A stretch of 64,000 bases of DNA from Scenedesmus sp. ARA3. Its lineage: Eukaryota > Chlorophyta > Chlorophyceae > Sphaeropleales > Scenedesmaceae. Position 1 is the stretch's first letter. Every line of letters begins with the position of its first letter. A program made the translations under genes and the position numbers. The stretch spans positions 1 through 64,000 of the forward strand of contig RWJK01001949.1 in the NCBI GenBank assembly GCA_004335835.1, in the 5' to 3' direction. The notes under the pieces were generated by a model. That model worked only from the letters and a program-made list of their open reading frames with translations. It was not told the DNA's origin and did not search any database. This document shows positions 32,088-40,279 of the stretch, one piece after another.

Positions 32088-33853
32088 GTGCAACCCCTAG
32101 CAGCCGCTGGTGGTGGCTGCACAGAGAGCACAAGCACAGCCAGCTGCAGCAGCCCAGCCGGCAGCAGCAGCAGGCCCTGCTGCAGCAGCAGGTGCAGCAC
32201 AAGGAGCAGCAGCAGATGCAGGCCCCAGAGCCGCTCATCCGTGGCTTGCTGGCAAAACAGCAGCAGCAGCAGCAGCAGCAGCACTTTGATGCGGAGAATC
32301 CCAATACGTGTGTGAAGATCCATGCACCTGAGGGCCTTGTGTTTGAGCTGAACAACCGCGTGCAGCACAAGGTGGCAAACCCTGGACCAGGTGTGTGAGG
32401 CTGCTGTTGGTTGGATGCACACCAACTGGATATCCACTGCATGGCAGAACAGTGGCTGGTGCAGATGTTGTGACTGAGCTTTTACTTTGCTTGCCTGTAT
32501 CAGGTGCCATGGGCGTTGGCCGCTGCGCTAGCCTAGCATCCGGCATGCCCAGCAAGGCTTGCTCTGCCACTGACTGCGCCACATATTTTGCACCGCTGAC
32601 ACCGCCTTTTGCAGGCCCGCGCGTCCACCTGGTGGTTGATGTCTTTGAGGACTACCGCCCCCGCACCATGGTGCCAGCTGGCAGCTCCTGCGAGTATGGC
32701 GGCCAGCTGTCATCGCTGCAGCAGATATCCACCATCATGCAGCTGGCCCTGCAGGAGGGCATGGACGAAGCGGCACTGGCAGCTGAAATCCAGCTGCTGC
32801 TGGCAACTGCAGGTGGGCGTGTGACGGCATATGCGTGCCAATGCCAGTGAGCGTGGTATGCTGTAAATGTTTTGCTTTGGCAGCTGTTGGAAGCATGCAG
32901 CTGGCCCTGAGGGAGGGCATGGACAAAGCAGCACTGGCAGCAGAGATCCAGCTGCTGCTGGCAACTGCAGGTGATCAGTTGAAGGCACAGAAACTGTGTG
33001 CAAATGCCAGTGCATGTGCCATGCTGTCAATTTTTTTTGCTTTGGCAGCTGTTGGAAGCATGCAGCTGGCTCTGCAGGAGGGCATGGGCGAGGCAGCACT
33101 GGCAGCAGAGATCCAGCTGCTTCTGGCAACTGCAGGTGCCTTGGCTGCTGAGCACACATGCTGATCTGGTGTTGCACTCAGCTTGCATTGCTGTGCCAGC
33201 CTGATTCGAAGTGCTTGCTCTTGCCGAGCACCAGGCTGCTTGTATGCAGGGGTAAGTGGCCCCTGATCAGAGATCAGCTGCTCTGTGTCAGTACAGGCGG
33301 CATGTGCAGTTCCTGCAAGCATGTCATTCACACCCTGTGAGCTCATCCGTATGCATCTGCTGCCTCTGCTGCAGGCATGGCTTGCAAGACACCAGAAGGC
33401 GAGCGCATCCTGCCAAGAGTGACACAAGCAGCCGCAGAAGACCTAGCCAAGCGAGCAGCAGACCAGCAGGCGCTGATTGACGCGCTGTTCACTGGCATGC
33501 AGCTGCAAGGCGTTGCAACACAGCGCCAGGGTACCGCTGCAGATGGCAACACACAACAGCAGGTGCTTGGAGATGCAGCTGCTAAGCAGGTAGCTCAAGG
33601 AAGCGAGGCACAACAGCAGCAGCTGCCTGCGCACAGTCAGCAAACCGATCCACAGCGTCCAGCAGCTGTCGGTCAAAGTTTGACCGGTCAAAGTTTGACC
33701 AGCGCTGGGACAGGTGGCAGTGCCATGCGTGGGCTGCCCTTTGACCAGGCAGCTCTGCAGAAGGCCTTGCATCTTTTGCAGCAGCAGGCACTGCAGCAGC
33801 TGCAGCCTGGCCTGGCTGCTGCTGGTGTGAGTGGCACAAAGAAGGCAGCCTGA
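23490..33853 (+). CDS. Type II membrane aspartyl/asparaginyl beta-hydroxylase with propeller-like domain
   Basis: Exons: 23490-23648, 24136-24357, 24696-24752, 25137-25269, 25537-25586, 25874-25954, 26245-26343, 26695-26892, 27402-27484, 27955-28036, 29094-29202, 29406-29823, 30235-30361, 30743-30916, 31751-32390, 32615-32812, 32884-32970, 33049-33135, 33375-33853. All phases agree and give about 1160 aa (1102 if the two 87-nt exons are skipped). Residues 58-77 form a single membrane anchor. Residues of about 150-420 have repeated beta-strand patterns (D-D-H-L-W-V-M-L-H, L-L-D-S-D-N-A, D-I-A-Y-F-G) that suggest a propeller. Exons 15-16 carry the hydroxylase core: K-L-H-V-D, then G-H-R-I-H-V-P, F-E-L-N-N-R-V-Q-H-K-V, and R-V-H-L-V-V-D. 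This is the PF05118 Fe(II)/2-oxoglutarate oxygenase pattern, interrupted by a poly-Ser/Gln insert of about 130 residues. A secretory-pathway hydroxylase acting on lumenal proteins is the likely role; the substrate is unknown. Confidence 0.75.
23759..23861. repeat. 27-bp perfect inverted repeat in intron 1
   Basis: The arms 23759-23785 and 23835-23861 are exact reverse complements separated by 49 bp. Transcribed with the intron, they would fold into a long hairpin. No transposon ends or target-site duplication were noticed. Confidence 0.9.
23984..24046 (+). repeat. Upstream copy of exon 2 acceptor edge (hydroxylase gene)
   Basis: CTGCAG followed by a near copy of the first ~55 nt of exon 2 (Leu-Gly-Gln-Lys-Pro-Ala-Phe-Leu-Ala-Val-Met). 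The true exon starts at 24136. The copy has no donor, and its reading frame soon diverges. Confidence 0.85.
24529..24866 (+). repeat. Copies of both edges of exon 3 (hydroxylase gene)
   Basis: A copy of the acceptor edge lies at 24529 with its AG changed to AA. A copy of the donor end lies at 24829-24861, with a possible CAGTAG acceptor and an intact GTGAGG donor. That second copy is 33 nt, phase 0-0, coding Tyr-Asp-Thr-Met-Glu-Glu-Leu-His-Arg-Gly-Glu. Confidence 0.8.
26579..27095 (+). repeat. Copies of exon 8 (hydroxylase gene)
   Basis: A frameshifted copy of the acceptor half lies at 26580-26650 (real exon from 26695). A copy of the interior around Leu-Asp-Ser-Asp-Asn-Ala-Ala-Leu lies at about 27037-27095 and has no splice sites. 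Confidence 0.8.
27161..27280. repeat. 30-bp minisatellite x4
   Basis: Four identical 30-bp units beginning 'gtggtgccggcacagtccat' sit in intron 8, just before a decayed copy of exon 9 (27296-27345, own GTGCAG acceptor, ending in TGA). Confidence 0.95.
27783..27948. repeat. Long (CTG)n tract with 50-N gap
   Basis: At least 39 CTG/GCT units flank a run of 50 N (27838-27887). The true length is unresolved. The tract ends 6 bp before the TTCAG acceptor of exon 10 and so serves as its pyrimidine-rich region. Confidence 0.95.
28424..28542. repeat. Cluster of perfect palindromes in intron 10
   Basis: GCGATCGC at 28424-28431, an 8+2+8 hairpin at 28433-28450, two copies of a perfect 22-bp palindrome built on TTTGGTTCTATAGAACCAAA (28461-28482 and 28489-28510, 28 bp apart), and a 10+2+10 inverted repeat (28521-28542) lie within 120 bp. 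Confidence 0.92.
29941..29998 (+). repeat. Copy of exon 12 donor end (hydroxylase gene)
   Basis: It repeats the segment coding Gly-His-His-Pro-Pro-x-Leu-Gly-Pro-Thr-Asn-Tyr-Trp with a GTGAGG donor. Spliced after exon 12 it would be read out of frame and end in TAG. Confidence 0.8.
30617..31043 (+). repeat. Copies of both edges of exon 14 (hydroxylase gene)
   Basis: An acceptor-edge copy (30620-30690) ends in TAA. A donor-edge copy at 31002-31043 has a good acceptor (CACTTTTCCTAG), an intact GTGGGC donor, 42 nt and phase 0-0. It codes Tyr-Asp-Tyr-Phe-Lys-Ala-Glu-Leu-Glu-Pro-Leu-Leu-His-Glu, so it is a candidate cassette exon. Confidence 0.85.
31247..31620 (+). repeat. Two upstream copies of exon 15 acceptor edge
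   Basis: Copies start at 31247 and 31526 (real exon 31751), each preceded by a CGCAG or TGCAG acceptor and coding Ile-Leu-Gly-Pro-Ala-Asp-Ala-Arg-Asn-Ile-Val-Arg. The first hits TGA soon after; the second diverges after His-Asp-Asp. Neither has a donor. Confidence 0.88.
32738..33135 (+). repeat. Triplicated 29-aa helix with two in-frame cassette exons
   Basis: The end of exon 16 (from about 32738) is repeated as 32884-32970 and 33049-33135. Both copies have a TTTGGCAG acceptor, a GCAG/GT donor, 87 nt, phase 1-1 and no stop. They code near-identical helical repeats (M-Q-L-A-L-x-E-G-M-x-x-A-A-L-A-A-E-I-Q-L). Confidence 0.9.
33671..33700. repeat. Tandem 15-bp palindrome inside last exon
   Basis: GGTCAAAGTTTGACC occurs twice, back to back, in frame within exon 19 of the hydroxylase gene and codes Gly-Gln-Ser-Leu-Thr twice. 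Confidence 0.92.
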
Positions 33854-34307
33854 GCATCCGACAGTTTGGACTATGGTGTGTTTGGCCGCCCTGGCCTGCG
33901 AACAGATATTGGTGATAGGCACTGACAAATGGTTGCAGTTGGAGTTGACGTTGGTGGTGCGCTTGCAGCCACGTTTGTGGTGTTTCTGCGTCCCTTAGAA
34001 AGTTTGTATCGTGATTTGTGTTAGGAGTGATGCCAGTTGATTGTTTCTGCTGGACTGCAACATGCACGCACGCAGTTGAGCATGTAGAACTGTTGCAGAT
34101 ATTGTACTGCAACACAGGGATAGGCAACCCTTGTTGGTGACAGTTGCAGATATGCCTTGACGTGTGATTTGCCTGGCGCATTATCAAGCACCAGCTAGCC
34201 GCATTGGCTGTAGCCGCAGCGTAGCTGCTACTGCCGCACGCTGCTGTTGATTTTGTTACAATGTTTGAAGGGCTGACCCAGCCTGGCGTCATCTGCTGCA
34301 GAAACCT

Positions 34308-34313
34308 GTAACC
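34308..34313 (+). promoter_or_regulatory. Possible poly(A) signal TGTAAC
   Basis: A TGTAAC motif about 455 nt after the stop of the hydroxylase gene. Long 3' UTRs are usual in chlorophytes, but the assignment rests on the motif alone. Confidence 0.35.
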
Positions 34314-34821
34314 AGAGCCGGGTGCACTTGCTGTTTAGCCCCGTCGCCGCTCCCTGAACAAATCAGATGTACAAGCTTTGCTGCACATGAAACCACGCTG
34401 TCCTCGTCTTTTCCTTTACCAACCAGCACCTGCTGCATTGGTGCCAATGTCGCCATGTGAATAAAGTCCGCTGCTCCACATCATGTGGAGCCAGTGACTC
34501 CCATCACTGCACAAGATGCACAGTGATGCAGCTTCCCTGTGAGTTGTACTTATGTACTGGCTGCGTCACTGCTGCGCCAGTCCTGCAACTGCTCAACCCT
34601 CAGCCGCGGCATTGCCCTGCAACACTGAGGCAACTGCTGCAACACTCACCGCACTGCTGCATCACTGTCTTCACAAACGTGCTCGCTGTTTGCTGTGCTG
34701 CTCTCAGCCAACCCAGCATACAAGCCAAGAGACTGCAACCAGCTGTCCTCTTCCTTTTTTCCATCCTTCCCAGGGCCGCAAGCACAAACATGCACTCAAG
34801 GTGGGGCTGCTGTGCAGTGGA

Positions 34822-34966
34822 TGAAAGATACAAGGGTGGATGAAAGATACAAGGGTGGATGAAAGATACAAGGGTGGATGAAAGATACAAGGGGTGGATG
34901 AAAGGTACAAGGGGTGGATGAAAGGTACAAGGGTGGATGAAAGATACAAGGGGTGGATGAAAGGTA
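34822..34966. repeat. 18-20 bp minisatellite, about 8 units
   Basis: Units of the form 'tggatgaaagatacaaggg' with occasional extra G or A-to-G change (gatacaag / ggtacaag). Confidence 0.95.
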
Positions 34967-34995
34967 GAAGAAGTGCATGGTTTATCAAACCCTTG

Positions 34996-36045
34996 GAGGG
35001 GCAAGGGTGTCCACTGTGCAGCGCAGGTGCCACACACCGATAAACAGCCTGCTGGCTGTGGAGCAGTGCTTGACTATTCAAAGCAGTACATCATATTATT
35101 ATAGAAAAACAGGAACCCAGGAACCCGAGGGTCAAAGAGCCAACCAGGCCTGTCACGGCTGCAAGACCTGGACACGGTGGTAGACAGAAAGCAACCCAGG
35201 CCTGCACAACCATCCACTTCATAACCCATGCACACTGCATGCACGAAGGATGAATACTCAACTGTCCATGCCAGATTCACTGCCATGTCGGATTGGCATG
35301 CTAAAAGTGCACCCCTGTGATACGCATTCACACCTCAAACCATGACTGTCGCGCAGAATCACCCAAGGCTGGTATGTATGCATCGCGGGGAATGTAAAAA
35401 GGCAGTGCACGGTATGCCGCACACATGATGGCAGCAAGGATTCACACTGTGCAGCATGGTTGCCACAGTTTGAACAGCCTTCTGACTGCGGATGTGGAGC
35501 ACTACATGACTAGTCAAAGCAGTACATGACTAGTCAAAGCAATACATGACCAGTCAAAGCAGTACATCTTCTCAAGTTGCAAGGGCCACGGGACAAGCTC
35601 AGCCATGATTTAATACTCAGCCAATCAGGCTGTCCACCAACTGCATGTCCGGGACATAACGGCACAGTGAAAGAAAACTGCTGTTGCTCAACCGCCCACC
35701 TCATGCCCCAGGCATGCTGCATACACCAGTGATGCAAACTGTGCGCCAGCAAGTAGCAATGCCAAAAGTTGCTGCACACGGAGTTGGCAAGCCAGCAATT
35801 GCAACCCTGCAACATGCACTCACACCAGGAAGCAGGGTCAACGCCTGCAATAAGCACGCACACCATAAACCATAACCCGCCCGTGCAATAAGCATTTGTG
35901 TTGTTGATGGAAGAAACTTGGGGTATGCAAGGCTCGCTAGGCCTGTGTGAAGCACTCCCCTGTGCAGCAAAAGTGCCACCCGCTAATGGACAGCCTTTTG
36001 GCTGTTGGGACAGTACACGACTAGTCAAAGCAGTGCAATACCTGA
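34996..36045. repeat. Degenerate ~450-500 bp spaced repeat, 3 copies
   Basis: A block with 'gtgcagc...gtgccac...acagcct..tggctg...gact(a/g)(g/t)tcaaagcagt' appears at about 35015-35090, 35445-35570 and 35955-36045. In the middle block the 'tgactagtcaaagcagtaca' core is itself tripled (35507-35567). Confidence 0.7.
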
Positions 36046-36446
36046 CATCGAAAGGGCAGCGCAACAAGGTTAGGATCTTGAACAAACAGCCACTGTGTGT
36101 GAAGGCGTGAGGTTGAATGCCAGTCTTGCTGTATTGTGAGTTGGCATGCCACTTCTCCACCCCCAATCTCAACACTCAACCACCGTGAACCCTGACAGAC
36201 AAGCCGTAAACAAGCACACAAGTTGGCCTGCATATGCTGCGTGTGTTGTGGTTGAAAAGGCAACATGAAAATCTGCCACACCCGCAGCAAAAACAAAAGA
36301 CACCGTTGTTGCCAAGTGTGTCAGTGTGCAGTCACAGAGTGCGGCATACAAGCAGCAAAACCTCCCCCAAAAGTTCTTTTCATGGCAGCAGGCTCCGAGC
36401 CCTTTCATCAGTGCATGCATACACTGCACACAAGCTGCCGAGGTGT

Positions 36447-37616
36447 CTAGCACGGCCAGATGGAACCACGCTTGAAGCACCCGACACCAAACCACCCCTT
36501 GCAGCACCTGCCATTGTTGCAACTGCCATTCTCACAGTCCGGGGAATCGTTGCCGGATTCCCGGGTGGGTGGGTTCGCGCTTGGGTTCCCGGGTCTGCTG
36601 GCCGGGGGCCCGGTGGGGCCGCGATGCGGAGGAGGGGGGTTGTAATCGCTTGGGTCACCCCCGTCGCCCTTGCAGCAGATGTAGTTGAACCCCACGCACT
36701 GGTCGGGTTGGTCACAGCCATAGCCGAGCTTGGGGATGATGGTCTCGTCATCCACTTTCTTCCATCGTGAAGCCTTCTCGAGGTCAAGCCCAAGCTGCCT
36801 GCAAAACTCGACAGCTGCAGGCTTTCCGCACTGTTTGCCAATGCCGTCCCTGCACCAGTCAACGGCCATGGATTGGTACTGGGGGTTGACGCCATCACGG
36901 CTGCCATCGTCCAGTTCTGTTTGAGGTGATTTGCACGGGTTGGCCTGTGCAGAATCAGCAGCCTGTGCAGAATCGGTGGCCTGTGCAGAATCAGCAGCCT
37001 GTGCAGAATCGGCGGCCTGTGCTGAGTCAGCGGCCTGTGCTGAATCAGCAGCAAGGAGTGCCCTGCTTATCCTGGTAGTTTTGGACATCTTGATGGCCCT
37101 GCCAGCACTCTCGGCTGCAGGTCCCTCCAGCAAGCCAGGCTCATGATTGGCAGCAGCTGCAATTGCAAGAAGCAGAAAAAAGCAAGACTCAACATGTGAG
37201 GTCACTGGGCCTACTACTGGGAGGATGTGCACATCATGGTAGCGTACGGGCATTGCATACTAGGCTAAGTGATGACCAGGCTGAGGTGTGACCGGAACCA
37301 CGTGACCCATGCTAGGCAACACGTCAGCTGCTTTATGATGCACAGTGCAGCACACATATGTGCATGCATGCAGCTGTTGCCAGTAACATTTAAGAACTTT
37401 GGTAAAGGTGCCGTGAACTGGAAAGGCAGCACTTGCTTGCAGACGCCAAGCACGCGGTGCATGACACAAGTGATACATGCTGCCTTGTCGGCTGCTACTG
37501 CCTGTGCCAATGCAATTGCAAGCGAACAGTACCGGCACCGTGCCCTTACATGTTGCGATGAGCGCAGCCAGAAGGCCCGCCAACAGCATGAAGACACTGG
37601 GTTTGAAGGGCGCCAT
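36447..37616 (-). CDS. Secreted Cys-rich protein with AADSAQ repeats
   Basis: Exon 1 (37616-37550) encodes a clear signal peptide: Met-Ala-Pro-Phe-Lys, then a hydrophobic core ending near Ala-Thr-Ser-Ala. Its GTAAGG donor (phase 1) fits the TTGCAG acceptor of exon 2 (37156-36447), giving 258 aa. The mature protein has about six tandem Ala-Ala-Asp-Ser-Ala-Gln units (residues ~50-90). Next comes a Cys-rich block with D-W-C-R-D-G-I-G-K-Q-C-G-K-P-A-A and, further on, Y-G-C-D...C-V-G-F-N-Y-I-C-C. A Pro/Arg/Asn-rich linker follows, and the tail is C-E-N-G-S-C-N-N-G-R-C-C...C. The W-C...C-G-K-P-A-A...F-C pattern resembles small extracellular domains seen in plant and algal secreted proteins, but I cannot name the family with certainty. 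An extracellular or wall function is inferred from the signal peptide and the many cysteines. Confidence 0.7.
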
Positions 37617-40279
37617 TGTGGCCCTGGTGTCCTCTGGTGTCTCTGCAGGCGATTGGTTGCATCCATGGGCACGTGGGCCGATGCAGCAGCGCAGCGGTGA
37701 AGGTGATAAAAGAAAACTTTGCTTACTAACAAGATCCTGTTCGTAGCAAGGCGCCTAACGTGCTGAGCAAGCGGCATGCAGCTGATAAGCTGACCGTAAG
37801 CCTTAGGGCCTTCGCAGTGCAGGTGATTACGCCCCATGCAATCACAGAATGGACAGCATCATCTTACTGAGTATACGTCATTTTTTGGCTGATAAGTTTG
37901 TCTGAAATGAGATCGGCAGCCCGCTATGCATGCAAGCACATGAAGGCCACGCCAGCCTGGGCTGGCAGGCACGTGCCCTCGCCGGTACTTCCTTAGGACC
38001 TCTACCCACGTCTACACAACTTAATTACGTTATGTTGATATGAATATGTACATAATATGTGACAATTGGCTCCATTTCAACTGCTCACCTCTAAGAAAGG
38101 CCTCGAGGCAGTTACGAAAGGCTGTGGGAAAGTGCTCCGACGTGCAAGGAGGTTGATCAAGGACATGCAAGTTCCTGAACATGATAACGTTCAAATAGGC
38201 ATTTACGTGCTGTGCGGGTGGCACGCAAGTGACCTTCATTCCCAACGCCCAAAACATTACGTTCCCTGATGTACCTGACCTTCGCTACGGGAAGCTTCCC
38301 TAATAGCTTAAGCTAGGAAGCTCGGCTGCATGCCACTGGAAGGAGAGAAGCACGTGCTATCAGACCAAGTATTACACATGTACAGGCAAATCAGTAACCT
38401 CAGTTGACCCGCTGCAGGTCCCAGGCTGCACGCTGCTCAGCAGCAGTGCTGCTGCCGCTGCCATCACCCCTGCCCCTGCTGCTGCAGTTGTCAAAGGACG
38501 AAACCGAACTGCTAACCGACTCCAAAGAACAGAGGTAAATGCATAACTACGCACCTTGACTGCTCGCTGCACTCTGCTGCGTCAAGCCCACTTGAGCCGA
38601 TCTGCAAGACAAAACAGTTGTACTGCAAGACAATTGTACTGCAATTGTACTGCATGCAGTGGCGTTTTGTGATATGTTTACTGCTTGACCGCTTAACCCT
38701 GTGAGCCTCTCAGTTGCTCCTCATTGTTGAGCAAGCACAGCCTGATGTGTGCACTGAGCTGAACAGTGGTGGGGCTAGCGCCACGCCGCGCCATGTGACT
38801 ATACTGCTGTTATGTTCACATGGGTTAACGTCACAACTCTGTCATCACGATGATGATGCACGCAACACAGCATGCGGCCTCCCTGTTTTACCCATACGGC
38901 GCTGCTGGCTTTAGTCTTTGTCTGCTGAGCACCGCATATGGTACAAGCATCCAGCATGCTCAGCTGATCACACTGAGCCGCTAGTATGCTGATCCAGGCA
39001 TATCACAAGACACTCTCTGCTACGTATACCCACAGCATCATGCATGCCGTAATGATGCAACATCCACGGCAGCTGCTGCACCACTGAACCAATGCTCGTT
39101 GACTGCAGCTGCAGCAGCATCACATACACACCGTTGCCGTTGAAAAATGTTCGAGATAAGTCACAATACACAGTAACGGAACCATGTCAGTCCTGGAAGC
39201 ATCACCACTTCCAAACCCCCTTGGCACACGCCAAACTTCTGTTCCAGATCAAAGCTGTCCAATCCTGAAAGAAACATGCGCAGCAAATGGGCCCGTCTTC
39301 ATTGAGCAGTCCCAGAAGCCAGCACATGGTTATGCACGCGCATACCACAAACAGTGCAGTGCACCTCCCTGACAATCTTTGATGGACCTGTGCATCGCAC
39401 TGCGGAACGGTTGAGCCAGACACCGACTACTGCTACGTCAACCGAGCAGCCTGAGCCAGCCACCCAACTAACCACCTAATCAATGCACAATCCGCAATTC
39501 ATGCAGCTGCCGTGCACGGCAATGCATTGTAGGCTGAATGAGGCTCAAACTTCAGAGCATTTGCTGCATGTGGCATCCTTCCCCGTGCTGTGAATGCCTA
39601 CATTGACATGCACACGCTTTGGTTCCACGCTGTGGTGTTCAACACAGTTGCAGACACATCAGAGCAGTCCTGCCCCCTCTTCTTTGTGCTCTGAGCGGGG
39701 CGGGTGCTGATGGCAACATCACTACTTTGCTTTACAAAGATATGCCACTGCTAATGACAATGCTGACCATGATGCAGTTCCCTGCACACATAGAGCACCA
39801 CCATCTGATGGTCTCAGCACAACTCTGGGGAGGGAAGGGGTGCATGTGCAATGCGCCACTAAACCCACAAGTGCATACATGTTCATCCAAAAATGCAGCG
39901 CTGAAAGCCTAAACCCACGAATGTAAGCTGTCAATGCATAACAGACTACAAACCACGAGTACGTACACGGCATTTCGTAAAAGACCACAACCCACGACTG
40001 CACTTGCGACACTCCATGCTATCTTGGAGGAGAGAGTGCAAGCATAACCAGCCTTGAGCCCAAGAGTGCATGCGCAACAAGCGACGAACCCACGAGAACA
40101 TCATGACATTTTGTGCACCCTTGGAGGAATGTGTGCACCATACTCGTGTAAACCCAAGAGGGCATGCATGCCATGCATCAACCCATGAGTACATGCACAA
40201 CACTTCATACAACTTTGATGGAGTGCAGGGCGCAACAGGCCGTAAACGATACGCATTGTGCAGCAAGTCGCCTGCTAGC
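37617..40279. other. Intergenic, no supported gene
   Basis: Several open frames exist on both strands but lack family features. Two adjacent 12-bp palindromes lie at 38289-38300 and 38304-38315. From about 39860 to 40200 a short 'aacccacgagt/aagagtgcatgc' motif recurs about eight times at irregular spacing. Confidence 0.45.

Larger units (their letters stand above)
33854..36446. other. Intergenic, repeat-bearing
   Basis: No gene is supported. It contains the 3' UTR of the hydroxylase gene, a minisatellite (34822-34966) and a degenerate repeat recurring every 430-510 bp (34996-36045). Confidence 0.5.

Noticed and set aside
34822..34966. Regular short repeats resembling a CRISPR array
   Set aside because: Units are contiguous without unique spacers, in a eukaryotic context; it is a minisatellite. 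The same applies to 27161-27280.
36234..36770. 178-codon plus-strand frame opposite the Cys-rich gene
   Set aside because: It is antisense to a gene with signal peptide, matching intron phase and Cys modules, and has no features of its own.
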